Assembly (NCBI GenBank): GCA_031256975.1
Contig: JAIRPN010000015.1
Coordinates: 216,648-280,647, forward strand
DNA: 64,000 nt
Source: Verrucomicrobiales bacterium
GTDB taxonomy: Bacteria > Verrucomicrobiota > Verrucomicrobiia > Methylacidiphilales > JAAUTS01
Direction: 5' to 3'
In this document: positions 52,114 to 60,857 of the stretch, piece after piece
Layout: the number at the start of each line of letters is the position of its first letter
How positions within the stretch are numbered: the first letter of the stretch is position 1
Translations under genes and position numbers: made by a program
Notes under the pieces: generated by a model
What the model was told of the DNA's origin: nothing
The model's database searches: none
The model's input: only the letters and a program-made list of their open reading frames with translations

Positions 52114-53027
52114 CTCCTCACTCTCCTTTCCCGGGTGTAAAAGAATTGGCGCAACACCGGCAGATACGGTTGGTCGGTGCTCAGTTCAAGCAGGTCGACG
52201 GCGTTGCTGTTGAAGGTGCGGCGCAACTCGGCGGCACGCTTGGTGGAAAATTCCTCGAAATTTTTTCTGACCCGCGCGCTGGTGGTGTCGATCTCGACCA
52301 GTTCGCCGGTCTCGGCGTCTTCCAAGGTCAGGCGGCCAACGGCAGGCAATTTGCTTTCACAAGGATCGGAAACGCTAACGGCGACCAGATCGTGGCGGCG
52401 GTTCACCGAATTCAAAGTCGTCTTTAGCGTCTGCAATTCGGCGGAAAAATCGCCGTTCAGGCAAAAATCGGAAATCAGGAAAATCACCGCGCGGCGTTTT
52501 TGCGTGCGGCGGATATTCTCCAGCGCCAGCTTGATGTTGGTGCCGCGGCCCTGCGGTTCACGGAACAAAATCTCACGGATCACGCGCAGCACATGGAAAC
52601 GGCCCTTGTTCGGCGGGATGTACAATTCAACCTGGTCGCTAAACAGCAGCAGGCCGACGTTGTCGCGGTTCTTGATGGCGCTAAAGGCCAGCACGCTGGC
52701 GAGTTCGGCAGCGCGTTCGCGCTTGCTGTCGTCACCGGAACCGAAGTTGCCGGAGGCGCTGACGTCGATCGCCAGCAAAATGGTCAACTCGCGGTCTTCG
52801 CGGTATTTTTTGATGAAGGGGCGGCCCTGGCGTGCGGTGACTTTCCAGTCGATCGAGCGCACGTCGTCGCCGGGCACGTACTCGCGCACTTCGTCGAAAT
52901 CAATGCCCGAGCCGCGGAACACCGAATGATACTGGCCGGCCAGCGCCTCGTTCACCAAACGGTTGGTTCGGATCTCGATCGCGCGGACCTTTTTCAGCAT
53001 CTCACTGATGGTGGTGGGGCGGCTCAT
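52110..53027 (-). CDS. DUF58 domain protein
   Basis: Protein of 305 residues: N-terminal VNEALAGQYHSVFRGSGIDFDEVREYVPGDDVRSIDWKVTARQG is the DUF58 signature, followed by a von Willebrand A-like domain (LLAIDVSASGNFG). It usually acts between MoxR ATPases and Bat proteins, possibly as an adaptor. Start MSRPTTISEML. Confidence 0.93.
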   Translation of the reverse strand: MSRPTTISEMLKKVRAIEIRTNRLVNEALAGQYHSVFRGSGIDFDEVREYVPGDDVRSIDWKVTARQGRPFIKKYREDRELTILLAIDVSASGNFGSGDDSKRERAAELASVLAFSAIKNRDNVGLLLFSDQVELYIPPNKGRFHVLRVIREILFREPQGRGTNIKLALENIRRTQKRRAVIFLISDFCLNGDFSAELQTLKTTLNSVNRRHDLVAVSVSDPCESKLPAVGRLTLEDAETGELVEIDTTSARVRKNFEEFSTKRAAELRRTFNSNAVDLLELSTDQPYLPVLRQFFYTRERRVRR

Positions 53028-53070
53028 GGACTCAATTGCAAATTTTGAATTACTAATTATTAATTAATGG

Positions 53071-54105
53071 TTAGGGAACCGGCACCGCGTCCAGGATTTT
53101 CTGGATGATGTGCTCGCTGGTCAGGCCTTCGGCCTCGGCTTCGTAGGTTACCGACACACGGTGACGCAGCACGTCGGGCGCGATGGACTTGATGTCCTGC
53201 GGGGTGACGTAGCCGCGACCGTTCAAAAAGGCCAGTGCGCGGCTCGCCAGCGTGAGGCTGATCGAAGCGCGTGGCGAGGCCGCGTACCGGATGTAGGGTT
53301 GGAGGTCTAATTTGTATTTGGCGGGTTCACGGGTGGCGTGAATGATGCTGACGATGTAGTCCTTGACCTTGTCGTCGATGTAAATGGTGTTCACCACCTG
53401 GCGCGATTTGATGATGTCGTCGACGCTGAGCATGGCATTGGCCTGCGGCTTGGCATCGGTGGTGCCCATCAGGTCAATAATCACGCGCTCTTCGGCGGGC
53501 GTCGGGTAGGTGACGACCACCTTGAGCATGAAGCGGTCGACCTGTGCCTCGGGCAGCGAGTAAGTGCCTTCCTGTTCGATCGGATTTTGTGTCGCCAATA
53601 CCAGGAACGGTTCCGGCAACGGGTGGGTGGTGTCGCCGATGGTGACCTGGTGTTCCTGCATCGCCTCGAGCAACGCGCTCTGCACCTTGGCGGGGGCGCG
53701 GTTGATTTCGTCGGCGAGGATCAGGTTGGCGAACACCGGACCGTGCTTGATGGCAAAATTCAGGTCGCGCGGGTTGTAAATTTCGGTGCCGATGATGTCG
53801 GCGGGCAGCATGTCCGGGGTAAACTGGATGCGCTTGAAGGAAAGCTGGATGGTCGAGGCGAGCGTCTTGAGCGCCAGAGTTTTCGCCAGACCGGGCACCC
53901 CTTCGAGCAGGACATGGCCGTTAGCGAGCAAACCGACCAACAATCGCTCGATCAAATTGTTCTGGCCGATGATGACCCGGCCAATCTCGCGTTGCACCGG
54001 CTGGACCCATGCCGAGGCTTGTTGCACGGCTTGGTTGATGGTTTGGATAGAGGCATGTTGCGACGGCGACGGGATCGCCGGAGGTGTCATATTGGTGCTG
54101 CTCAT
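53071..54105 (-). CDS. MoxR-family AAA ATPase
   Basis: ATPase of 344 residues, first gene of the bat operon. Walker A is GVPGLAKTLALKTLA, Walker B LILADEINRAP, and sensor residues lie in FLVLATQNPIEQEGTYSLPEAQVDRFM. MoxR ATPases are chaperone-like and work with vWA proteins such as the DUF58 and Bat products downstream. A single motif copy lies in it. Confidence 0.95.
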   Translation of the reverse strand: MSSTNMTPPAIPSPSQHASIQTINQAVQQASAWVQPVQREIGRVIIGQNNLIERLLVGLLANGHVLLEGVPGLAKTLALKTLASTIQLSFKRIQFTPDMLPADIIGTEIYNPRDLNFAIKHGPVFANLILADEINRAPAKVQSALLEAMQEHQVTIGDTTHPLPEPFLVLATQNPIEQEGTYSLPEAQVDRFMLKVVVTYPTPAEERVIIDLMGTTDAKPQANAMLSVDDIIKSRQVVNTIYIDDKVKDYIVSIIHATREPAKYKLDLQPYIRYAASPRASISLTLASRALAFLNGRGYVTPQDIKSIAPDVLRHRVSVTYEAEAEGLTSEHIIQKILDAVPVP

Positions 54106-54264
54106 GTTGGAACTATGCCATAAGAGGCTAACCTCAACATTTCCATATAATTACAAATTGGTAATAATCGCCATTTCAACGCAAAAAACCGCTAACGGCG
54201 GGCAAACTTTTCAGGTTGAATTTCCGACCCAAAAGTCATTTATTGAGAATATGTCTCAATAAAT

Positions 54265-54705
54265 ATGAACACTCAATCCATCTCCATCTATTACGCAACC
54301 GAAAGCGGCAATGCCGAGTCATTGGCGGGCCGTACCAGTGAAAAATTAAAACGGCTCGGTCACGAGGTGACCGTCCGCAATGTCAGCGATATTTCCGCGG
54401 ATTCGCTCGCCAATGGCGGCAAGGTGATTTTCTTGGTCTCAACCTGGGGCGATGGCGAACCCCCTTATGCCGCCGAGGATTTCGCCAAGGAGGTGTATGC
54501 CGGCAACCTCGACCTGGCAAATTTGTCCTTCACCGTGCTGGCGCTTGGTGACACCGCCTATGAGGATTTTTGCGGCTTCGGCCGGAAACTGGAAGAAGCC
54601 CTGCTGCGTCAGGGAGGAAAACCGTTTCTGCCGCGCAGGGACCTCGACCTCGATTTCGACGCCGAGTTTGAAAAATGGAGCGAGACGCTAAGCGCCGCGT
54701 TATAA
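54265..54705 (+). CDS. Flavodoxin-domain protein
   Basis: FMN-binding electron carrier of 146 residues. The phosphate loop YYATESGNAESLA and FLVSTWGDGEPPYAAEDF/LALGDTAYEDFCGFGRKLEEAL match the flavodoxin domain of sulfite reductase or P450 reductase flavoproteins rather than short electron flavodoxins. The reductase part is not adjacent. The 3' end overlaps the convergent SPOR-like gene by six bases. Confidence 0.88.
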   Translation: MNTQSISIYYATESGNAESLAGRTSEKLKRLGHEVTVRNVSDISADSLANGGKVIFLVSTWGDGEPPYAAEDFAKEVYAGNLDLANLSFTVLALGDTAYEDFCGFGRKLEEALLRQGGKPFLPRRDLDLDFDAEFEKWSETLSAAL

Positions 54706-55011
54706 CTTCGGCACGGCCTTCGATTCAATCCCGGCTTTTTTCAGCCTGGCAATATCACCATTAGCGTCCTGCGGCGTGTCGTAAATCCCGCTATGCACCC
54801 GGTAAACCGCAGTGTAATGGATGATGTCGGTGTCCACCTGTGAGTTGCCGGTGACTTTTTTCACTTCGGCGGCGCGGGTGCGGGCCTCCTTGTAGTTGGC
54901 GAAGAAACCTGCTTCGATGGTGTAAACCGTTCCTTTGCCCGTGGAGGCGCAGCCGCTAACCGCAAGCAGCAGCGACGCCAGCAAGCCGAAGAGCAGCAAT
55001 TTGGTTTTCAT
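54700..55011 (-). CDS. SPOR-domain-like lipoprotein
   Basis: Exported lipoprotein of 103 residues: signal peptide with lipobox AVSGC, then [27 protein letters not shown] and [27 protein letters not shown], the repeated beta-alpha pattern of the peptidoglycan-binding SPOR fold. Its start overlaps the hisI stop (ATGA). Confidence 0.78.
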   Translation of the reverse strand: MKTKLLLFGLLASLLLAVSGCASTGKGTVYTIEAGFFANYKEARTRAAEVKKVTGNSQVDTDIIHYTAVYRVHSGIYDTPQDANGDIARLKKAGIESKAVPKL

Positions 55012-55475
55012 TTTTTGCCGTAAACTTTTTCAGGGTCGAACAGTTTCTCGGTTTCCCTGAAAATCAATGCCATTCCGGTCTTGGCCTTTTCGCCAACCGG
55101 CACTTCGCGGTAGAAGCAGGAACGGAAGCCGGTGTGGCAGGCGCCGCCGAAACCCTGCTGGGTCACGCGCATCCACAGCGCGTCTTGGTCGCAGTCGATG
55201 CGCAGCTCGCGAACTTTTTGCACGTTGCCGCTGGTTGCGCCCTTGTGCCAGATTTCCTGGCGGCTGCGGCTCCAATACACCGCCTCGCCCAGCTCGATGG
55301 TGCGCACCAGCGAATCGCGGTTCATGTACGCCATCATCAACACTTCGCCACTGTCATAATCGGTTGTTACCACGGGAATCAACCCGTCCTTGTCGAACTT
55401 CGGTGCCAGCTGGGTGCTTTCCTCGAGTTGCTTCTTGTCGCCACGCTCGGCGAAAATGCTCTGCCAGTTATTCAT
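55008..55475 (-). CDS. hisI: Phosphoribosyl-AMP cyclohydrolase
   Basis: Third step of histidine synthesis. The 155-residue protein shows [27 protein letters not shown], the metal-binding [11 protein letters not shown] and [16 protein letters not shown]. Unlike E. coli HisIE it has no pyrophosphohydrolase part, and no other his gene is in the window. It is followed in operon by the SPOR-like gene. Confidence 0.94.
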   Translation of the reverse strand: MNNWQSIFAERGDKKQLEESTQLAPKFDKDGLIPVVTTDYDSGEVLMMAYMNRDSLVRTIELGEAVYWSRSRQEIWHKGATSGNVQKVRELRIDCDQDALWMRVTQQGFGGACHTGFRSCFYREVPVGEKAKTGMALIFRETEKLFDPEKVYGKK

Positions 55476-55560
55476 GGCCCCATTCTATAAGCAAGCGCGC
55501 CGCTAATCACGAACTTTTTGCTGCACCAGGCGCCATTTTGCCCTAATATTGAAACCGCTT

Positions 55561-56478
55561 ATGAAGACGACTAACCATTTAATACTTGTTATCGCCTGCT
55601 CGCTCACGCTGGGCGCCGGCATTGCCTTCGCCCAGGACAGCGCCGCCAATGACGAACTCGTCCGCCTGCGCGCCGAACTCGAGGCCGCCAAGCGCGACAA
55701 TGCCCAGCTCGCCGACGCCAATAAAAAGGCCCGGCAACAAATTACCGACCTGAACAAGGAAGTCGCCTCGTTAAAAGGCGCGCCGGAAAAAGTCGCCGCT
55801 AATGACGAAGCCGCCGAAAAACTCAAGAATCCATGGAAAATGGAAGTCAACGCCGGCGGCAACTATGCCACCGGTAATACCAATTCCTATCGCGGCAACC
55901 TCGGTTTCAAGGCAGTACGGGAAACCGCCATCGACCAGCTGACCCTCAACCTTGCGGGCGAATATGGCAAGACCAGCGACACCCTCGACGCCGAACGCCT
56001 GCTGGCCGAGGCCAATTACCGCCATAACATCGAGGACGACCTGTACTGGCTCGCCAACACCAGTTTCCTGCACGACGGCGTCAGCGGCCTGGATTTCCGC
56101 AACACCATCGGTCCCGGCTTGGGTTATTATTTCATCAAGAACAACACCATCACGCTATTGCTGGAAGGCGGCCCGGCTTATGTCTGGGAGCGCAACGAAG
56201 GCGAGCCGAGCACCAGCAGTGTCCGTGGCCGTGTCGCGCAGGAATTCGACTGGAAATTCACCCCGAACGCCAAACTGTTCGAACGCTGGGAATTCCTCGA
56301 TAACCTGCAAAACGTGCAGGACTGGGTCACCACCCTGGAAGGCGGCATCGAAACCTCGATCACCAAAACCATCAGCCTGCGCCTGAGCGGCCGCTACCAG
56401 TACGACAACGATCCCGCCGTCGACCGCAAAAAAGGCGATTTCACCGCCCTCGGCGCCTTGGTATACAAGTTTGAGTAA
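55561..56478 (+). CDS. DUF481 outer membrane-like protein with coiled-coil start
   Basis: About 305 residues from the ATG at 55561 (the track used a TTG). Signal peptide (LILVIACSLTLGAGIAFA), a short coiled coil (DELVRLRAELEAAKRDNAQLADANKKA), then a DUF481 domain of alternating strands from about residue 95 to the end (KMEVNAGGNYATGNTNSYRGNL ... LSGRYQYDND). DUF481 proteins are predicted outer-membrane barrels with no known function. It ends at a strong hairpin. Confidence 0.85.
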   Translation: MKTTNHLILVIACSLTLGAGIAFAQDSAANDELVRLRAELEAAKRDNAQLADANKKARQQITDLNKEVASLKGAPEKVAANDEAAEKLKNPWKMEVNAGGNYATGNTNSYRGNLGFKAVRETAIDQLTLNLAGEYGKTSDTLDAERLLAEANYRHNIEDDLYWLANTSFLHDGVSGLDFRNTIGPGLGYYFIKNNTITLLLEGGPAYVWERNEGEPSTSSVRGRVAQEFDWKFTPNAKLFERWEFLDNLQNVQDWVTTLEGGIETSITKTISLRLSGRYQYDNDPAVDRKKGDFTALGALVYKFE

Positions 56479-56484
56479 AATCTG

Positions 56485-56514
56485 ACGCTAACGGTAACAC
56501 CTCACCGTTAGCGT
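56485..56514. terminator. Terminator hairpin of two inverted motif copies
   Basis: ACGCTAACGGT and ACCGTTAGCGT are perfectly complementary 11-bp arms around an eight-base loop, followed by ACCTTTTT, only six bases after the DUF481 stop codon. A good rho-independent terminator made of the dispersed motif. Confidence 0.85.
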
Positions 56515-56567
56515 ACCTTTTTAACGTTGAGCTTTTGCCCGTCGGGCTTTAGCCTTTCTGCTGCTTT

Positions 56568-57983
56568 ATGCCACAGGATGTTCACGTTTACGATACCATG
56601 ACCCGCAGTGTGAAAGCCGTCCAGCCCTTGGACGGCAAAACGGTGCGTTTTTACTGTTGCGGGCCGACGGTTTACGGGCCCGCGCATATCGGCAATTTTC
56701 GCACTTTCGTGTCGCAGGACATTTTGCGTCGCACTTTGGAGCTGGCGGGCTGGGAAACCAAGCACGTCCGCAATGTCACCGACGTGGATGACAAAACCAT
56801 CCGGCAGTCACAAACGCAGGGCAAGACGCTGAAAGAATTCACCGACTACTGGCTGAAGTTGTTCCGCGACGACTGCGCGGCGTTGAATTTGCTGCCGCCG
56901 CATGTCGAGCCGAGCGCGGTGGAGCATATTCCGCAACAGGTCAATTTGATCGAGACGCTGATGGCGAAACAGCACGCTTACCGCACGGACGACGGCTCGG
57001 TGTATTTCCGCATCGACTCGTTCCCCGAGTACGGCCGCCTGTCGCGCGTGAAGGAACGCGAACTGGCGCCCGGCACCAACAGCGGCGGCAAGGCCAATTT
57101 GTCCGATGAATACGAACGCGAGTCGCTGGCCGATTTCGCGTTGTGGAAGGCGCGCAAACCCGAGGACGGCGCCAACGTCTGGTGCGCGCCGTGGGGCGAG
57201 GGCCGTCCGGGCTGGCATCTGGAATGCAGTTGCATGAGCATGCAGTATCTCGGCGAGTCGTTTGACTTGCACGGCGGCGGCGTGGATTTGATTTTCCCGC
57301 ACCACGAAAATGAAATCGCCCAGAGCGAGGCGGCGACCGGCAAGGTTTTCGCCAAACATTGGTTCCATACCACGCACCTGTTGGTGGAGAATCGCAAGAT
57401 GAGCAAGAGCGACGGCAATTTGTTCACCTTGCAGGATCTCAAGGACAAGGGCTTCACGCCGATGGAAGTGCGCTATGTCTTGCTGGCGGGCAAATACAGC
57501 CAGCCGTTGAACTTCACCATCGACTCGCTAAACGCCGCGCGCGCCGCGTTGAAGAAGCTCGCCAAGGCCGCTTCGTCATTAGCGCCCAAGGAAATCACCT
57601 TTGAACAACTCAAGCAACAAACGCTAACGGCGGATAATCCGTTCCATGCCGCGTGGGAAGCCTTGAAGAACGACCTCAACGTCAGCGAGGCGCTCGGCCA
57701 GACTTTTGTCGCCTTGAAAGATACCGACAAGTTCAGTGACAAAACCGCCGCATGGCTTGGTTTCCAGCGTATCATCCAGGCGCTCGGCCTCATTTTGCCG
57801 GACGCCAACGATGAAGTGACTGCGGATGTCCCCGCCGAAGTACGTGAAGTCGCCGCCAAACGCTGGGAAGCGAAAAAAGCCAGGGATTGGAAACTGGCCG
57901 ACGAATGCCGCGCCAAGCTCAGCGAACTCGGCTGGGCCATGCAGGACGCCAAGGACGATTACAAGTTGACGAAATTGAATTAG
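56568..57983 (+). CDS. cysS: Cysteinyl-tRNA synthetase
   Basis: Class I synthetase of 471 residues charging tRNA-Cys. The zinc Cys of FYCCGPTVYG, the HIGH box AHIGNFR, WHLECS and the KMSKS box ENRKMSKSDGNL are in the expected order, followed by the anticodon-binding helices. Length is standard. It carries three copies of the TTAGCG motif. Confidence 0.97.
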   Translation: MPQDVHVYDTMTRSVKAVQPLDGKTVRFYCCGPTVYGPAHIGNFRTFVSQDILRRTLELAGWETKHVRNVTDVDDKTIRQSQTQGKTLKEFTDYWLKLFRDDCAALNLLPPHVEPSAVEHIPQQVNLIETLMAKQHAYRTDDGSVYFRIDSFPEYGRLSRVKERELAPGTNSGGKANLSDEYERESLADFALWKARKPEDGANVWCAPWGEGRPGWHLECSCMSMQYLGESFDLHGGGVDLIFPHHENEIAQSEAATGKVFAKHWFHTTHLLVENRKMSKSDGNLFTLQDLKDKGFTPMEVRYVLLAGKYSQPLNFTIDSLNAARAALKKLAKAASSLAPKEITFEQLKQQTLTADNPFHAAWEALKNDLNVSEALGQTFVALKDTDKFSDKTAAWLGFQRIIQALGLILPDANDEVTADVPAEVREVAAKRWEAKKARDWKLADECRAKLSELGWAMQDAKDDYKLTKLN

Positions 57984-57988
57984 TGGCA

Positions 57989-58078
57989 ATTTTTACAGGG
58001 AGATCACGGAGAACATGGAGGTTAACGGTGGAGAATTTTAAATTTCTTCGTGAACTCCATGATCTTCCTGTAAAAAAT
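57989..58078. repeat. Intergenic inverted repeat, family B, copy 3
   Basis: TTTTTACAGGGAGATCACGGA at the left pairs with TCCATGATCTTCCTGTAAAAA at the right. Same arms as at 11791 and 16461. It separates cysS from the next two small genes. Confidence 0.83.
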
Positions 58079-58094
58079 GTTTTATTAACAACCC

Positions 58095-58445
58095 ATGATT
58101 ATGCCCGCTGCCAATAATGAATTCGCGCCGGTGATCAAACGCCTGCAGGAAACCCTGATCGAATATTTGAACGAGGGCAAAAGCCTGGGCATCAAGTTCG
58201 ATCGCACCGAGGTGGTTGCCGCGATTGATCGCGCCATCGCCAAATTGAATGGCGCCAACGACGAAGCCAAGCGCGAGACACCGAAGGAATTCTTCCTCGA
58301 TGGTGTCACCGAGTTGCTGCTCGAGGAGCGCGAGGGCGTGTTCGAGAAGCAAAAGGACGGGAACGGCGAGGAAAAATATCTCGCGGTTAGCGTCGCCGTC
58401 TGGGCGCAATGCCTTGGCGAGTTGCGCAAAATCACTCATTCCTGA
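58095..58445 (+). CDS. Hypothetical protein, 116 aa
   Basis: Mostly helical cytoplasmic protein (VIKRLQETLIEYLNEGKSLG, VVAAIDRAIAKLNGAND, FLDGVTELLLEEREGVFEK). I do not recognise a family. It lies three bases ahead of a TPR-like gene in the same direction and is probably in the same operon as dtd. Confidence 0.65.
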   Translation: MIMPAANNEFAPVIKRLQETLIEYLNEGKSLGIKFDRTEVVAAIDRAIAKLNGANDEAKRETPKEFFLDGVTELLLEEREGVFEKQKDGNGEEKYLAVSVAVWAQCLGELRKITHS

Positions 58446-58448
58446 GTC

Positions 58449-58925
58449 GTGAAATCCACCCAACAATTCAACGCCGCCGTCGGTTACTACCAGCTCGGCA
58501 TGTACGAGGAGGCCTGGCAGGAGTTGAAAGGCCTGCCCGCCGGCGAGGAATTGCGCACCGAAGTGCTGGGTTTGAAAATCTCGGTGCTGATGCAGTTGAA
58601 GCATTGGGAACAGGCGGTTTCGCAAAGCACCGAACTGTTGAAAATCAGCCCGGGCGAAAAGGCCGCCTATATCGACATCGCCTATTGCCTGCATGAACTC
58701 GGTCGCACCGAACAGGCCCGTGAATTTTTACTCGGCGCGGTGAACCTGCTGCGCGACAACGCCACTTTCCATTACAACATGGCCTGTTACGAGGCCCGGC
58801 TCGGCAATCTCGAATCGGCGCGCGGTTATCTGCAGCATGCCTGCAAAATGGACGGGCATTTCAAGGAATTCTCCAAAACCGACCCCGATTTGAAACCCTT
58901 ACGCAAGAAGAAAGGCAAATCATGA
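58449..58925 (+). CDS. TPR-like protein, 158 aa, GTG start
   Basis: Helical repeat protein with three TPR-like pairs (FNAAVGYYQLGMYEEAWQEL, HWEQAVSQSTELLKISPGEK, AYIDIAYCLHELGRTEQAREFL, FHYNMACYEARLGNLESARGYL). It is likely a protein-binding adaptor. The 3' end overlaps the dtd start (ATGA), so the genes are coupled. Confidence 0.8.
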   Translation: MKSTQQFNAAVGYYQLGMYEEAWQELKGLPAGEELRTEVLGLKISVLMQLKHWEQAVSQSTELLKISPGEKAAYIDIAYCLHELGRTEQAREFLLGAVNLLRDNATFHYNMACYEARLGNLESARGYLQHACKMDGHFKEFSKTDPDLKPLRKKKGKS

Positions 58926-59377
58926 AGACAGTGGTGCAACGCGTTTCCAGGGCCGAGGTGCGCATCAACGGTGAACCCGCGCGCAGCATTGGCGCCGGAC
59001 TGGTCATTTTGCTCGGCGTGGAACCGGCCGACACGGATGCCGATGCCGCCTGGTTGCTGGATAAAATTCTCAAACTGCGACTGTTCGATGATAACGAGGG
59101 ATTCATGGACTTGTCACTCGGCGACATCGACGGCGAATTGCTGGTCGTCAGCCAGTTCACCCTGTTCGCCAGTACCAAGAAAGGCACCAAGCCTTCTTTC
59201 CACCGCGCCGCCAAACCGGAAATCGCCGTGCCGCTTTATGAATTGTTCGTGCGGCTGGCGCGCAACAGCATCGGGCCGGACAAGGTAAAAACCGGAACTT
59301 TTGGCGCGATGATGTCAGTTGAGCTGGTCAACGACGGGCCAGTGACGCTGATTCTGGATTCCAAGAACAAAGAATAG
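58922..59377 (+). CDS. dtd: D-aminoacyl-tRNA deacylase
   Basis: Removes D-amino acids from mischarged tRNAs. The family start MKTVVQRVSRAEVRI, the SQFTLFA active-site segment near residue 78 and NDGPVTLILDS near the C-terminus identify it. Length 151 is normal. It is translationally coupled to the TPR-like gene. Confidence 0.96.
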   Translation: MKTVVQRVSRAEVRINGEPARSIGAGLVILLGVEPADTDADAAWLLDKILKLRLFDDNEGFMDLSLGDIDGELLVVSQFTLFASTKKGTKPSFHRAAKPEIAVPLYELFVRLARNSIGPDKVKTGTFGAMMSVELVNDGPVTLILDSKNKE

Positions 59378-59382
59378 CTTCA

Positions 59383-59491
59383 TTCACCGCGGAGACGCAG
59401 AGAACGCGGAGATCTTTTTGGTTCACGATTCTGCGTTAGCCGTATCTTGCCCAAATAAAACTCAGCGTTCTCTGCGCCTCTGCGGTGAATT
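59383..59491. repeat. Intergenic inverted repeat, family A, copy 4
   Basis: TTCACCGCGGAGACGCAGAGAACG at the left pairs with CGTTCTCTGCGCCTCTGCGGTGAA at the right. It separates the convergent dtd and ankyrin/L,D-transpeptidase genes. A GTTAGC fragment of the dispersed motif lies in its loop. Confidence 0.85.
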
Positions 59492-60777
59492 TAATCCACG
59501 ATGCTAACCTGCGTGCCGATGCCTATTTCGCCGAACAATTCCTTGGCCTTGTCGTAAGGCATGCGGATGCAGCCATGCGAGGCCGGATAACCCGGCAACA
59601 ATCCCGCGTGCATGCCGATCGGGCTGAAATTCAAGCGCATGAAAAACGGCATTTCCGCGTCCTTGTAAATCGAGGAAATCCATTGCTCGTGCTTGTCGGT
59701 GATCACGTACTGCCCCTTCGGTGTGTCGAAGCCCTTGGCGCCGGTGGAAACAGGCGATTTCATGTAAATCTCGCCTTCCTTGTAAATCACCGCGCGCTGC
59801 CTGGAGATGGAAATCTCGATTTTGAATTTCTGCCCGCCGTTAGCGCCGAGCAAATACTGGATCACCGGCGTGCGCTTGTTGGTGGCGGCAATGTACACCG
59901 CGCGGGTTTCGGTTTCCACGGTCCCGGCGGTTTTCCTGGCACCGTGCTTGACCAGCAACTTGACCATGTCGAGGTTGCCCTGCCCGGCGGCGATCATCAG
60001 CGGCGTCACTCCTTTTTCCTTCCGCAAATAAAATTCCACGGTGCCGTCGCCAACCGTGTTGACAAAGGCATTGCCGGCCGGGGTATTGGCCAGGGTGTTG
60101 GGATCGGCACCCGATTCAAGCAAGCGACTCACCAGTTCCAGGTTCCCGGTCGCCACCGCCCAGACCAAAAACGGCTGGCCCTGAATTCCCTCGGGACCGG
60201 GCTTGGCGCCGGCCTTCAGCAATGCGTTGACGGTCGCAATGTTCGGCGCGATGCCGAGCGGTGTCCTGCCCTCCTTGTCAGCGAGATTTAGCGCCGCGCC
60301 TGAACGCAACAACAATTCGGTGATCTTCGGCTGCTTGTGCCGGATTGACAAGAATAACGCGGTACGGCCTTGCCGGTCCTGCAGTTCGTCGTTAGCGCCC
60401 GCTTTCAGCAAATATTCCACCGCATCGGCCTTGCCATTGATAGTATTGGTCATCAATGCGGTCCGGCCCTGGTGGTTGGCGTGGTTCAAGTCGGCCCCGT
60501 GCCGCAGCAAAAAATCAGCCGCTTCCTTTTGTCCGGCGCCAACCGCGAGGCCGAATGCCGTCTCGCCATTGGCGTCCGCCGTGTTCACGTCGATGCCGGT
60601 TTGCAGAAACAACTGCAGGTTGTCCAGCTGCCCCTGCCGGGCGGTTTTCAGGAACTCCTCCACGGAAACCGGGATCTGCTTGCCTTGCAGGGTTTCACGC
60701 GCCACGTCAGCCTGTTTTTTGCACGAACACAGCGCAAGGCCGAGCAGCAGCACGGCAATAGTTTTCAAATGCTTCAT
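59491..60777 (-). CDS. Ankyrin-repeat protein with C-terminal L,D-transpeptidase (YkuD) domain
   Basis: A lipoprotein of about 428 residues (start MKHLKTIAVLLLGLALCSC at 60777, four codons into the ORF). Residues about 45-310 are seven or eight ankyrin repeats (DVNTADANGETAFGLAVGAGQ, NHANHQGRTALMTNTINGKA). The C-terminal 115 residues are a YkuD domain with ASHGCIRMPYDKAKELFG carrying the catalytic Cys. YkuD enzymes cross-link peptidoglycan or attach lipoproteins to it; the ankyrin part probably binds a protein partner. The fusion is unusual. Confidence 0.85.
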   Translation of the reverse strand: MKHLKTIAVLLLGLALCSCKKQADVARETLQGKQIPVSVEEFLKTARQGQLDNLQLFLQTGIDVNTADANGETAFGLAVGAGQKEAADFLLRHGADLNHANHQGRTALMTNTINGKADAVEYLLKAGANDELQDRQGRTALFLSIRHKQPKITELLLRSGAALNLADKEGRTPLGIAPNIATVNALLKAGAKPGPEGIQGQPFLVWAVATGNLELVSRLLESGADPNTLANTPAGNAFVNTVGDGTVEFYLRKEKGVTPLMIAAGQGNLDMVKLLVKHGARKTAGTVETETRAVYIAATNKRTPVIQYLLGANGGQKFKIEISISRQRAVIYKEGEIYMKSPVSTGAKGFDTPKGQYVITDKHEQWISSIYKDAEMPFFMRLNFSPIGMHAGLLPGYPASHGCIRMPYDKAKELFGEIGIGTQVSIVD

Positions 60778-60857
60778 GGACTGCGGCAATTATAACAGCC
60801 GGAAGGACCTCCGCCATTCTTCTTTTCAAAATCCAGGAACCCGCTAACACCTTTAGG

